In this document: in pieces, positions 25,166 through 33,660 of the stretch
Layout of the letters: each line of letters begins with the position of its first letter
Position numbering within the stretch: the stretch's first letter is position 1
NCBI GenBank assembly: GCA_944381125.1
Contig: CALWKB010000083.1
Coordinates: 1-64,000 of the forward strand
DNA length: 64,000 nt
Source of the DNA: an uncultured Mediterraneibacter sp.
GTDB lineage: Bacteria > Bacillota > Clostridia > Lachnospirales > Lachnospiraceae
Direction: 5' to 3'
The notes under the pieces: generated by a model
What the model was told of the DNA's origin: nothing
The model's input: only the letters and a program-made list of their open reading frames with translations
Databases searched by the model: none
Program-made: the position numbers and the translations under genes

Positions 25166-26452
25166 TTATTTATAATAGTCAAACTGCAGTCCGTACATTC
25201 TGACTGTATCGCCTTCCTGAATCCCTCTTGATTCCAGCTCGTCCAGAATTCCGGTTTCTTTGAGAAATTTCTGGAAAAAAGCAAATCCTTTTTCGGAATC
25301 CAGATTCGTATATCCGAGCATCTTTTCGATCTTCGGCCCTTCCACAACATACATGCCGTCTTCGATTTCTACTGTATACGGAAGTTCCTCATATATAAGT
25401 TCCTCATCCGGGAAATACTCCTGCTCAAATACGACAGGTGTTCTGTCCATTGTATCAAGCTGAGCGCTTACATAATATAAAAGTTCGGATATGCCTTTCC
25501 CTGTTGCTCCTGAGATCGGGAATACCTTTATTCCCTTTGGCTCAAACTCGGTCCGCAGCCGTTCTACCGGGTCCTCTTCCGGCGTGCTGCAGATCAGATC
25601 TGTCTTATTTGCCGCGATGACCTGGGGACGTTTTGCTATTTCAGGATTGTAGGCTTCAAGTTCTGCGTTGATTTTGTAAATATCGTCGATCGGATCACGG
25701 CCTTCTGTTCCAGCAGCGTCGACAACGTGAATCATCATTTTGGTCCGCTCAATGTGGCGGAGGAATTCATGTCCCAGGCCCACGCCTTCAGAGGCGCCCT
25801 CGATAAGTCCGGGAATATCAGCCATGACAAAGCCTTTCGCACCGTCCAGATCCACAACGCCGAGGTTTGGATTCAGTGTTGTGAAATGATAATTCGCGAT
25901 TTTCGGCTCGGCATTGGTGACGCGGGAAAGAAGGGTGGATTTTCCGACGTTCGGGAAGCCGATCAGACCGACGTCCGCGATTACCTTCAGCTCAAGGCTG
26001 ACTTCAAGTTCCCTGGCGGGCTGGCCGGGCTGAGCGTATTTTGGAACCTGCATTGTAGCTGTGGCAAAATGCTGATTTCCAAGCCCTCCCTTTCCTCCTT
26101 TAAGAACTGTCTGACGTCTGTTTTCACCGGACATATCCGCGATGACTTTTCCGGTGACGGCTTCCTTAATAACAGTCCCTTCCGGAACGTAGAGAACCAG
26201 GTCTTTTCCGTCTTTTCCGTGGCAGCGCCGCTTCCCGCCCGGTTCGCCGTCTCCTGCCGCGAATTTTCTTTTATGTCTGTAGTCCGCAAGAGTGTTCAGC
26301 CCTTCATCTACTTCAAAAATGAGATCTCCGCCGCGGCCGCCGTCTCCTCCGTCCGGTCCGCCGTTCGGCACGTAAAGCTCCCGGCGGAAGCTGCAGTGGC
26401 CGTCGCCGCCTTTTCCGGATCTGATATATATTTTCGCTCTGTCTGCAAACAT
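25166..26452 (-). CDS. obg: Ribosome-assembly GTPase Obg
   Basis: Obg (CgtA) is an essential GTPase of 50S assembly and stress signalling. The 428-residue protein has the Gly-rich Obg fold (1-158), with many Gly-Gly-Asp-Gly-Gly repeats. The G domain shows Gly-Phe-Pro-Asn-Val-Gly-Lys-Ser-Thr near 165, Asp-Ile-Pro-Gly-Leu-Ile-Glu-Gly near 212 and Asn-Lys-Thr-Asp near 282. An OCT domain sits at the C-terminus (about 340-428). AGGAGCAC precedes the ATG. Confidence 0.97.
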   Translation of the reverse strand: MFADRAKIYIRSGKGGDGHCSFRRELYVPNGGPDGGDGGRGGDLIFEVDEGLNTLADYRHKRKFAAGDGEPGGKRRCHGKDGKDLVLYVPEGTVIKEAVTGKVIADMSGENRRQTVLKGGKGGLGNQHFATATMQVPKYAQPGQPARELEVSLELKVIADVGLIGFPNVGKSTLLSRVTNAEPKIANYHFTTLNPNLGVVDLDGAKGFVMADIPGLIEGASEGVGLGHEFLRHIERTKMMIHVVDAAGTEGRDPIDDIYKINAELEAYNPEIAKRPQVIAANKTDLICSTPEEDPVERLRTEFEPKGIKVFPISGATGKGISELLYYVSAQLDTMDRTPVVFEQEYFPDEELIYEELPYTVEIEDGMYVVEGPKIEKMLGYTNLDSEKGFAFFQKFLKETGILDELESRGIQEGDTVRMYGLQFDYYK

Positions 26453-26520
26453 AATGTGCTCCTTTACGGGTAGAATTGTCTTTTACAGTATCGTCTTTTG
26501 GAATCAGAGTCACGGTTGAC

Positions 26521-26546
26521 AAAAGCCCCAGACAAAAAGTCTGGGG
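26521..26546 (-). terminator. Attenuator or terminator between rpmA and obg
   Basis: AGCCCCAGAC (26524-26533) pairs perfectly with GTCTGGGGCT (26539-26548 region) around an A/T loop, followed on the - strand by TTTTGTC. The short T-run suggests partial termination that would lower obg expression relative to the ribosomal proteins. Confidence 0.7.
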
Positions 26547-26597
26547 CTGTGACTGTTATATCCAGGTGAAAAGTTTTCTCAGAACTTTTCTGTCTGA

Positions 26598-26882
26598 TTA
26601 CTCGGCTGTCGGATAGATAGAAACCTGTTTCTTATCTCTTCCTTTTCTTTCATATCTTACTACGCCGTCAACCAGTGCGAACAGAGTGTCGTCTCCGCCG
26701 CGGCCTACGTTAAGACCCGGATGGATCTTTGTTCCGCGCTGTCTGTAGAGGATGTTTCCAGCCTTTACAAACTGTCCGTCAGCTCTTTTTGCGCCCAGTC
26801 TCTTCGCCTCTGAGTCACGTCCGTTCTTTGTGGATCCAACTCCTTTTTTATGAGCAAAAAACTGAAGATTCATATTCATCAT
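26598..26882 (-). CDS. rpmA: 50S ribosomal protein L27 with cleavable leader
   Basis: L27 sits at the peptidyl-transferase centre. The 94-residue product begins with the Firmicute leader Met-Asn-Met-Asn-Leu-Gln-Phe-Phe directly before Ala-His-Lys-Lys-Gly. In Staphylococcus the protease Prp cuts after the Phe-Phe, and prp is the adjacent upstream gene here. The rest (Gly-Ser-Thr-Lys-Asn-Gly-Arg-Asp-Ser and Gly-Arg-Gly-Gly-Asp-Asp-Thr-Leu-Phe) is standard L27. A second ATG three bases later is equally possible. Confidence 0.97.
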   Translation of the reverse strand: MMNMNLQFFAHKKGVGSTKNGRDSEAKRLGAKRADGQFVKAGNILYRQRGTKIHPGLNVGRGGDDTLFALVDGVVRYERKGRDKKQVSIYPTAE

Positions 26883-26887
26883 GGTAC

Positions 26888-27220
26888 CTACACCTCCTTG
26901 AAAATTATGTCAATGTATGGTTCGTATTCGCTGTCTTCTTCGATTCCCTGAAGTCCGAGAATCATAGAATCCAGCAGAAGCGAGGCATCGTGGGACGGCC
27001 TGCCGTCAAACCGGAACCGGATCGTTCCGCTTTCATCATCGGAAACACAGCTTGTTTTATCCTGTGTAAATTTTTCAACGGAATTTACAGTATTGATTAC
27101 AAGCGCTGATACAGCCGCACATACAATATCAGAACCATGTTCGCTGTATCCTGCGTGTCCCGACAGGTCAAACCCTGCATACTCCTGTCTCGCGGTCTTA
27201 TAAACAGTTACCCTGATCAT
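26888..27220 (-). CDS. prp: Ribosomal-processing cysteine protease Prp
   Basis: Prp removes the N-terminal leader of L27, essential in Staphylococcus. The 110-residue protein shows the catalytic His in Leu-Ser-Gly-His-Ala-Gly-Tyr (near 22) and Cys in [10 protein letters not shown] (near 34). It is located between L21 and L27, the conserved position in Firmicutes. Length matches the family. Confidence 0.94.
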   Translation of the reverse strand: MIRVTVYKTARQEYAGFDLSGHAGYSEHGSDIVCAAVSALVINTVNSVEKFTQDKTSCVSDDESGTIRFRFDGRPSHDASLLLDSMILGLQGIEEDSEYEPYIDIIFKEV

Positions 27221-27229
27221 GCGGACTGC

Positions 27230-27538
27230 TTATGCGTTGATCTTGTCGATCTTAACAGCTGTGTACTGCTGTCTGTGTCCGTTTTTCTTATGGTATCCAG
27301 TTTTTCTCTTATACTTGTAAACGATAACTTTTTTTGCTTTTCCGTCACCGATTACAGAAGCTGTAACTGTTGCTCCTTCAACAGTCGGATTACCAACGAC
27401 CAGTTTGTCATTGTTTACGGCAAGCACCTGGTCAAATGTATAAGTCTCTCCAGCTTCAACACCAAGTTTCTCCACTTTAATGATATCGCCTTCGGCTACT
27501 TTGTACTGTTTACCACCTGTTGCTATAATCGCGTACAT
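27230..27538 (-). CDS. rplU: 50S ribosomal protein L21
   Basis: The ATG at 27538 has AGGAGGTG upstream and gives 102 residues, beginning Met-Tyr-Ala-Ile-Ile. It contains the diagnostic [10 protein letters not shown] and the basic C-terminal [14 protein letters not shown]. It is the first gene of the rplU-prp-rpmA operon. Confidence 0.97.
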   Translation of the reverse strand: MYAIIATGGKQYKVAEGDIIKVEKLGVEAGETYTFDQVLAVNNDKLVVGNPTVEGATVTASVIGDGKAKKVIVYKYKRKTGYHKKNGHRQQYTAVKIDKINA

Positions 27539-27618
27539 ATGGCACCTCCTATTATCATTACTCGCCAATTACGGTGTCCGCCGTTATAGCGGAACTTAAA
27601 ACCTCATTGTGCGGCATA
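27539..27618 (-). promoter_or_regulatory. L21 leader RNA region
   Basis: The transcript from the L21 promoter would begin near 27618 and carry about 80 untranslated bases. It contains a short GC stem (TCCGC with GCGGA around TATAACG, about 27575-27595 on this strand). The position and size fit the autoregulatory L21 leader known in Firmicutes. The match to the family structure was not computed. Confidence 0.5.
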
Positions 27619-27625
27619 CTGGTAT

Positions 27626-27655
27626 AGTATAGCACGGGAAATTTCACCCCGTCAA
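27626..27655 (-). promoter_or_regulatory. Promoter of the rplU-prp-rpmA operon
   Basis: On the - strand, TTGACG (27655-27650) and TATACT (27631-27626) are 18 bases apart. The -35 overlaps the last codons of the upstream CBS-domain gene. Confidence 0.75.
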
Positions 27656-28071
27656 GAGTTTTCCCTGATTTTTTTGAGCTTTTCATAGCAGTATTCGATG
27701 ATGCTGCGCCGGGTAATAATACCGATAAATTTTCCACCGTCGTCTACTACCGGAACAAAGTTCTGATTCATTGCTTTCTGAATCAGGTCTTCCATATCAG
27801 AATCTGCCGTCACCGCGGCATAATCGGCCTTTCTCGGAAAGTCTTTGATGAAAATATTTTCCGCTTCCTTCAGATTCAGGTTTGTATACCGCTTAATGCC
27901 CCACAGAAGATCACCCTCCGTTATGGTTCCAACATACTCTCCCCTGCGGTTCAGCATCGGAATGGACGCATATTTGTGATATTCCATGGATTCCAGCACC
28001 TGCCGGAGCGTGCAGTGGTCATAGATGAAGGCCACTTCGCTTTTGGGTTTTAAAAAGAACAGTATATTCAT
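27652..28071 (-). CDS. Paired CBS-domain protein
   Basis: The 139-residue product consists of two CBS motifs, about residues 20-70 and 80-130, the fold that binds adenosine-type ligands. Repeated motifs Gly-x-Ile-Thr-x-Gly-Asp-Leu-Leu and Gly-Ile-Ile-Thr-Arg-Arg mark the two halves. No partner domain is fused, so this is a stand-alone regulator or sensor of unknown target. It is on the same strand as lysC and rplU. Whether it shares their transcript is unclear. Confidence 0.88.
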   Translation of the reverse strand: MNILFFLKPKSEVAFIYDHCTLRQVLESMEYHKYASIPMLNRRGEYVGTITEGDLLWGIKRYTNLNLKEAENIFIKDFPRKADYAAVTADSDMEDLIQKAMNQNFVPVVDDGGKFIGIITRRSIIEYCYEKLKKIRENS

Positions 28072-28140
28072 TGTAAGCTGTCTCCCGCCTTTCTGGTGTT
28101 TTGTCCCCCCGGAATAGTATCTGTTAATCAGTCAGTCATC

Positions 28141-29460
28141 TTAAATCTGTGTTACGACAAAGATTTCATAAAGAGCACGGATCGCATTTTTGAAATCATC
28201 GTGGCGCACTCCGACAATAATGTTGAGCTCGCTGGAACCCTGATCAATCATTTTAACATTGATGTGGGCGTGGGCGAGAGCCGAGAAAATTCTTCCGGCC
28301 GTTCCTCTTGTGGAGCGCATGCCTCTTCCCACGACTGCAATCAGGGCGAGATCGGATTCGAGCTCTATATGGTCCGGATTAACAGCTTTATGGATCTGCG
28401 CAAGTATTTTCTGCTCTTTTTCCTCAAAAGCGTCTTTGTGCACGAATATGGACATTGTATCAATGCCGGAAGGCATGTGCTCGATGGAAATCTCGTTTTC
28501 TTCAAAAATCTGAAGAACCTTGCGGCAGAAACCGATTTCGGAATTCATCATTGCCTTTTCAATTGTAATTGCGACAAAGCCGTCTGTGCCTGCGATACCG
28601 GTGATCGTGTATTTTGACTGACGGCATGTGCCTTCGACGATCAGGGTGCCTTTGTCCTGAGGAGCATTTGTATTTCTTATATTAATCGGGATGCCTGCTT
28701 TTCTGACGGGGAAAATAGCGTCCTCATGGAGTACGCTTGCGCCCATGTAGGACAGCTCCCGGAGCTCTTTGTAGGTAATCGTTTCGATGGACTTTGGCTT
28801 TTTGACAATGCGCGGATCGGCAATCAGGAATCCTGATACATCGGTCCAGTTCTCATACAGGTCGGCGTTTACGGCCAGAGCGACAAGGGAACCGCTCACA
28901 TCAGAGCCGCCGCGGGAAAACGTAACTACTGTTCCGTCTTCTTTCGCTCCGTAGAAGCCGGGGATTACAGCATTTTCCATTGCGTTAAGCTTTGCGGAAA
29001 GAAGCTCGTTTGTAACCTCGGGGTTAAAGGAACCATCGTCGTTAAAGCGTACGACTTCCGCTGCGTCGACAAATTCAAATCCAAGATATGCGGCCATAAC
29101 TTTTCCATTCAGATATTCTCCGCGGGAAGCAGCGTAGTCACGGCCGATTTTTTTGCTGAAATTTATCCGGATTGTGTCGAAGTCGTCATCCAGGGAAAAA
29201 TCAAGGCCGAGTCCGTCTATGATCTCCTGATATCTTTCTTTTATCTGCTCCAGCTGTTCTGCAAATTTCTTCTCTTTCACTGCAGCCGCGTAACAGCCAT
29301 AGAGCATATCCGTCACTTTCGTATCGTCTGAAAAACGTTTGCCGGGCGCGGAAGGAACCACATATCTTCTGGATGGATCCTTGCGGATAATGTCGCCTAC
29401 TTTCTTAAACTGGGCGGCGCTGGCAAGGGAACTTCCGCCGAATTTTACTACCTTTTTCAT
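28141..29460 (-). CDS. lysC: Aspartate kinase
   Basis: Aspartate kinase phosphorylates aspartate, the first step towards lysine, threonine and methionine. The 439-residue product has the N-terminal Lys-Phe-Gly-Gly-Ser-Ser-Leu motif, the Phe-Ser-Arg-Gly-Gly-Ser-Asp substrate block and two C-terminal ACT domains that bind amino-acid effectors. Its organisation is that of a monofunctional enzyme. No homoserine dehydrogenase domain follows. GGAGGAAGATG precedes the ATG. Confidence 0.95.
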   Translation of the reverse strand: MKKVVKFGGSSLASAAQFKKVGDIIRKDPSRRYVVPSAPGKRFSDDTKVTDMLYGCYAAAVKEKKFAEQLEQIKERYQEIIDGLGLDFSLDDDFDTIRINFSKKIGRDYAASRGEYLNGKVMAAYLGFEFVDAAEVVRFNDDGSFNPEVTNELLSAKLNAMENAVIPGFYGAKEDGTVVTFSRGGSDVSGSLVALAVNADLYENWTDVSGFLIADPRIVKKPKSIETITYKELRELSYMGASVLHEDAIFPVRKAGIPINIRNTNAPQDKGTLIVEGTCRQSKYTITGIAGTDGFVAITIEKAMMNSEIGFCRKVLQIFEENEISIEHMPSGIDTMSIFVHKDAFEEKEQKILAQIHKAVNPDHIELESDLALIAVVGRGMRSTRGTAGRIFSALAHAHINVKMIDQGSSELNIIVGVRHDDFKNAIRALYEIFVVTQI

Positions 29461-29531
29461 TTCTCATCTTCCTCCAATGTAAAATAATGTATAATTTCCT
29501 GAAACAGTTAAAGGAACTCAGATATCTTTTA

Positions 29532-29566
29532 CCGTATGTTTTCCGGTTTATATATGGAAAATACGG
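29532..29566 (-). other. Unassigned hairpin in the lysC leader
   Basis: CCGTA-TG-TTTTCC (29532-29544) pairs with GGAAAA-TACGG (29556-29566) with a small bulge. No T-run follows on the - strand. The leader is about 120 bases, too short for a complete lysine riboswitch, whose length is around 175 bases. Its purpose is unknown. Confidence 0.4.
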
Positions 29567-29590
29567 TTTCCGACATATTCTCGAATCCAT

Positions 29591-29619
29591 ATTATAACGC
29601 TTTGCCGTCAGGTTGTAAA
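29591..29619 (-). promoter_or_regulatory. Sigma-A promoter of lysC
   Basis: On the - strand, TTTACA (29619-29614) and perfect TATAAT (29596-29591) are 17 bases apart. It gives a leader of about 120 bases. The rest of this 283-base gap holds the hairpin and the terminator of rng, and I see nothing else in it. Confidence 0.78.
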
Positions 29620-29700
29620 TGTTATTTTCTTAAATACGAATATTGATTTCTATATTTTATTTTATCAGTATAAAACTAAAGAAATCAGAAGGATGAATAT

Positions 29701-29735
29701 AAAAAAGTCGTCCTGATACCATGGCATCAGGACGG
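29701..29735 (-). terminator. Terminator of the radical-SAM/rng operon
   Basis: CCGTCCTGAT pairs with ATCAGGACGA on the - strand around a CCATGG-containing loop, followed by six Ts. It directly follows the rng stop codon. Confidence 0.85.
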
Positions 29736-29743
29736 ATCTTCAG

Positions 29744-30988
29744 CTAAGATAAATCTGATGAAGCGTTCTGTATATAACTCTGATCAGCGGCTCGCTTCGT
29801 TACCTGCTCATACAGAGGCTTGTGAACTTTTTTTCGTGTTACTTCCACCAGATTGAGCGGGGTAATATCTACCAGTGTTGTCTGGATCGGGTCTTTTGCA
29901 AGACAGGCGCGGAATTCCTGCATGAGGTATTCCACATGCTCTTCTGCGTCCATGTTTATAAAATCGATTATGATTATGCCGGAGAGGTTTCTGAGGCGGA
30001 TCTGCCGGGCTGCTTCTCTTGCAGCCTCCAGATTGATCTTCAGAATTCCTTCTTCGTTCTTCCCCTTTCCGGCAATGCTCTTTCCTGAATTTACATCAAT
30101 TACGGTAAGGGCTTCTGTAGGCTGTATGATAAGATAGCCGCCGGTTTTCAGCCAGGCCTTTTCCCGCAGTGCTTTTTCCAGTGCTGTCCTGGTGCTGTAC
30201 AGCTTGCCAAGGGGGAAGCCGGCATCGTCATACAGGCGGAGAAGCCTGCTTTTTTCCGGCATTTCCATATCAAAATAAGAATGTATCCGTGTATACAGTT
30301 CTCTGTCTCCTACCAGAATTTCTTCCATGCCTTCCATATATACATTTTTCAGATCTGATATGTAAGAAGGAGGCGCTGACTTCAGACAGGAAAAACAGGT
30401 TCTTGCAGGCGCGATGGCTGCAATATGCAGATATTCGCTGCGGAGCGTCTCAATCTCATCCAGTACGTCCTGAAAGGAAGCATCTTTTGCGTTTGTACGG
30501 ACGATGATGCCAAAGCTGCCGTTCTGGTATTCGCGCAGCTTCTCTTTATAATCGTCCCGCAGGCTTTTCGGCAGTTTGGAAGATACGCCGATTCTTGTGT
30601 TCCCGTGGGTCAGCACAGCATATCTTCCGGTAAAACTGATATTGCCGGTTACGGTAGGCGCCTTTGTCTTTACAGCTTCTTTGCTGATCTGTACAACCAG
30701 CTCATCGCCGATACAGAGCGGCTTTTTTCCGATCTTATTTGTAAAAAGAGCCTTGGAGACATCTTTCATATCGTAGTAGCAGCTGACCCCGTTTTCAATT
30801 TCAACGAAAGCAGCGCCGATATTGGGGACAATATTTTTTACCTTTCCGATATAGATATCGCCAAGACGGTGGGCGCCCGCCCGGTCCCCGTCTGCATCTG
30901 CGCAGTGAATCTCAACGATATCCCCGTTTTCCAGAAAAAAAGTCCGTATCTGTCCTTCTGTTTTTTCGATCAAAATCTTTCGTTTCAT
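29744..30988 (-). CDS. rng: Ribonuclease G/E family endonuclease lacking the zinc link
   Basis: This 414-residue enzyme cleaves single-stranded RNA with a preference for 5' monophosphate ends. An S1 domain (about 38-125) follows a short N-terminus. The catalytic aspartates lie in Val-Ile-Asp-Val-Asn-Ser-Gly-Lys and Ile-Ile-Ile-Asp-Phe-Ile-Asn-Met near 297-345. The protein ends shortly after Glu-Val-Thr-Arg-Lys-Lys, where other family members continue with a Cys-Pro-x-Cys zinc link. A terminator follows directly, so this is the natural end and not a frameshift. Confidence 0.9.
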   Translation of the reverse strand: MKRKILIEKTEGQIRTFFLENGDIVEIHCADADGDRAGAHRLGDIYIGKVKNIVPNIGAAFVEIENGVSCYYDMKDVSKALFTNKIGKKPLCIGDELVVQISKEAVKTKAPTVTGNISFTGRYAVLTHGNTRIGVSSKLPKSLRDDYKEKLREYQNGSFGIIVRTNAKDASFQDVLDEIETLRSEYLHIAAIAPARTCFSCLKSAPPSYISDLKNVYMEGMEEILVGDRELYTRIHSYFDMEMPEKSRLLRLYDDAGFPLGKLYSTRTALEKALREKAWLKTGGYLIIQPTEALTVIDVNSGKSIAGKGKNEEGILKINLEAAREAARQIRLRNLSGIIIIDFINMDAEEHVEYLMQEFRACLAKDPIQTTLVDITPLNLVEVTRKKVHKPLYEQVTKRAADQSYIQNASSDLS

Positions 30989-31061
30989 TTCCCGTTTATA
31001 TTTTCCTTTTCTGTTGCTTTTCTGGCGGAAAGTCGTATGGCATGCAGAAGTTTATGGTTTA

Positions 31062-31793
31062 TTATGCAATTTCTGTTCCGAGGGACTCCAGTGTAACCAG
31101 TTTCCTTTCCGTATCCGTTCCCGCGTCTGCATACATTTCAAGACGGCGGTAAGAAAAATCTTCCGGAACGGCAGAAGTTTCTGATGTGTCTGCAGCAGGA
31201 TCCAGATACCGGCAGAACGCTTCCATTACCAGATCCGGTTTCAGATTCTGTGAGCTGCCTGCCGCAAGCTGCAGATAAACAGCGCCGTCTCGAACAGTCC
31301 AGTTGTAGACCATGGGACGAATGTCCACTTCTTTTTCGCTTCGCTTCGTCTGTTTGATAATCCGGATTTCCGGCTGAGCAAGAAATGCTTCAAACCGGGC
31401 GGTCCAGTCTTCCGGAAGAATGCGCCGCTGTTCAAGAGGCTGTACCAGATAGTCGGCGGCTGCAAGAATGGTCATGCCGGTCATTTTCTTTTCTTCCGGG
31501 ATCTGACGGAAACTTAAAACTTCTATCCCTTCCACACAGGCTTCGTTCATTTTTCGCACTGCCTCACTGCTGCTGACGGGGGCGGTAAGTTCGATATCAA
31601 AGTATTCCCCGTCGCTGCTCAGGCCGATTCCCAGAGGACTGGCAAAAGACATAATCATATGCGGACTGTATCCTCCGGTAAATGCGATGGGAATGTCGGC
31701 TCTGCGCATTACTTTCTGAAAAAAACGCATCACGTCAAGATGTCCGATAAAGCGCAGAGCGCCGTATTTTCTGAATTTAATTCTTGCTTTCAC
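31062..31793 (-). CDS. TIGR03936-family protein (DUF2344)
   Basis: GTG at 31793 is preferred because GGAGGAGG lies eight bases upstream, giving 243 residues that begin Lys-Ala-Arg-Ile-Lys-Phe-Arg-Lys. The conserved Leu-Arg-Phe-Ile-Gly-His-Leu-Asp near 13-20 and Gly-Tyr-Ser-Pro-His near 44-48 are diagnostic. Proteins of this family occur next to the TIGR03960 radical SAM enzyme and upstream of rng/rplU. Their substrate is unknown, and a tRNA or rRNA modification role is only suspected. It overlaps the radical-SAM gene by 17 bases. Confidence 0.9.
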   Translation of the reverse strand: MKARIKFRKYGALRFIGHLDVMRFFQKVMRRADIPIAFTGGYSPHMIMSFASPLGIGLSSDGEYFDIELTAPVSSSEAVRKMNEACVEGIEVLSFRQIPEEKKMTGMTILAAADYLVQPLEQRRILPEDWTARFEAFLAQPEIRIIKQTKRSEKEVDIRPMVYNWTVRDGAVYLQLAAGSSQNLKPDLVMEAFCRYLDPAADTSETSAVPEDFSYRRLEMYADAGTDTERKLVTLESLGTEIA

Positions 31794-33642
31794 AGCAGAC
31801 ACCTCCTCCGAAACGCGCGGCGCCGCAGCCGGAACACTGCTGGCGGCAGTTGGGGGTTACGGTCTCTTTTATCGCGTTTTCCCACTCCCTGCGCAGAAAT
31901 TTTCTGGTTACGCCTGTGTCGATAAAATCCCACGGAAAGAGCTCGTCCTCTTCTCTTTCACGCAGGTTATAAAAGTTAGGATCAATGCCTGTATTTTCAA
32001 AAGCCTGCATCCACAGATCGTTGTGAAAGCTTTCCGTCCAGGAGTCAAACAGACATCCCAGCCGGTACGCCTCTTCAACGACTTTTCCGACTTTGCGGTC
32101 TCCCCGTGCCATGACGCCTTCCAGTACTGTCACCTGTGCGTCGTGCCAGTTATATTTCAGGCTTTTTCTGTTCAGCTGATTCTGAAATTCGTCTTTAACG
32201 ATATCTGCCCTGCGCATATATTCTTCCGCAGTGCACATGGAGGCCCACTGAAACGGGGTAAACGGCTTGGGAACAAAGAAGGAGGAACTGGCAGTGATCT
32301 GGCACTTTCCGCTTCTCTGTTCTTTTGGAATTTCATAATACCTTCTGGCCACCCGGTCGGAAAGGCGGGCGATCTCTCTCATATCTTCTTCTGTCTCTGT
32401 GGGCAGGCCGAGCATGAAGTACAGTTTTACTTTGGACCATCCGCCTTCAAAGGCCTGTCCGGCCCCGTCGAGAATATCTTCTTCCGTAAGCCCTTTATTG
32501 ATTACGTTGCGCATGCGCTGGGAGCCGGCTTCCGGAGCGAAAGTCAGACTACTTTTGCGGATATCCTGTACCCGGCTCATAACATCCAGAGAAAAGGCGT
32601 CGATTCGCAGCGACGGCAGAGAAATATTAATTCCTTTGCCTTTGAATTCATCAATCAGAAACGTAACAAGCTCCTTTAGCTCCGAATAGTCGCTGGAACT
32701 CAGAGAACTGAGGGAAATCTCCTCGTGGCCGGTAGTTTTCAACATTGTGCGGGCGTATTCCTTTAACTTATTCACATTCCGCTCCCGCGTCGGTCGATAG
32801 ATCATTCCTGCCTGGCAGAAGCGGCACCCGCGGATGCATCCTCTCTGGATCTCGAGAACTACGCGGTCCTGAGTTGCTTTGATAAAGGGGACAACCGGCT
32901 TCATCGGATAGGAAGCGTCCGTCACATCCATGACAACCTGTTTTCTGACCGAAGAAGGCGCGTGAAGGTTATTCGGCGTAAAGGATTTCAGCGTGCCGTC
33001 TCCGTTGTAAACGGGATCATAGAAAGCAGGTACATACAGGCCTTCAATCTGAGCCGCTGATTCCAGAAATTCTTTTCTGCTTTTTCCGGATTTTTTCCAT
33101 TCTTTATAGGCGTCCAGAAGCTCATCGTAAACGGTCTCGCCTTCCCCGATATAAAAGATGTCGAAAAACTCCGCAAGTGGTTCCGGATTGTAGGTACAGG
33201 GCCCCCCTCCGATGACGAACGGATCATCCTTCGTCCTCTCTGACGCATGGAGAGGTATGCCGGAAAGCTCCAGAATCTGCAGAATATTTGTATAGCACAT
33301 CTCAAACTGGATGGTAATCCCGAGAAAATCAAAATCCCGGATCGGATCCTGGGATTCCAGAGCAAAAAGCGGAATCTTCTTTTCCCGTAATACTTTATCC
33401 AGATCAAGCCACGGAGAATATACACGCTCGCACCAGGTGTCTTCTCTGCGGTTAAACATATCGTAAAGAATCTGAATGCCCAGATGGGACATGCCGATCT
33501 CATAGATGTCGGGAAAACACATGGCGAAACGGATATCCACTTTCTCCGGGTCTTTCATTACTGAATTGACTTCGCCGCCGATATAGCGTGCGGGCTTTTC
33601 TATATTTAATAAAATATCGTCGTTTAAGGCTAAACTGCGCAT
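31777..33642 (-). CDS. TIGR03960-family B12-binding radical SAM protein
   Basis: The 621-residue enzyme has an N-terminal cobalamin-binding-like domain (about 30-190) and a radical SAM core whose cluster motif Cys-Ile-Arg-Gly-Cys-Arg-Phe-Cys lies near 268-275. A Cys-rich C-terminus (Cys-Arg-Gln-Gln-Cys-Ser-Gly-Cys-Gly) may bind a second metal. The reaction is not known. Strict pairing with the TIGR03936 protein and proximity to rng/rplU are conserved in clostridia. Confidence 0.92.
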   Translation of the reverse strand: MRSLALNDDILLNIEKPARYIGGEVNSVMKDPEKVDIRFAMCFPDIYEIGMSHLGIQILYDMFNRREDTWCERVYSPWLDLDKVLREKKIPLFALESQDPIRDFDFLGITIQFEMCYTNILQILELSGIPLHASERTKDDPFVIGGGPCTYNPEPLAEFFDIFYIGEGETVYDELLDAYKEWKKSGKSRKEFLESAAQIEGLYVPAFYDPVYNGDGTLKSFTPNNLHAPSSVRKQVVMDVTDASYPMKPVVPFIKATQDRVVLEIQRGCIRGCRFCQAGMIYRPTRERNVNKLKEYARTMLKTTGHEEISLSSLSSSDYSELKELVTFLIDEFKGKGINISLPSLRIDAFSLDVMSRVQDIRKSSLTFAPEAGSQRMRNVINKGLTEEDILDGAGQAFEGGWSKVKLYFMLGLPTETEEDMREIARLSDRVARRYYEIPKEQRSGKCQITASSSFFVPKPFTPFQWASMCTAEEYMRRADIVKDEFQNQLNRKSLKYNWHDAQVTVLEGVMARGDRKVGKVVEEAYRLGCLFDSWTESFHNDLWMQAFENTGIDPNFYNLREREEDELFPWDFIDTGVTRKFLRREWENAIKETVTPNCRQQCSGCGAARFGGGVCCESKN

Positions 33643-33660
33643 ACTATCCTTTCTTCAAAA

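Noticed and set aside
29461..29590. Lysine riboswitch upstream of lysC
   Set aside because: The leader is about 50 bases too short and lacks the recognisable multi-helix arrangement.
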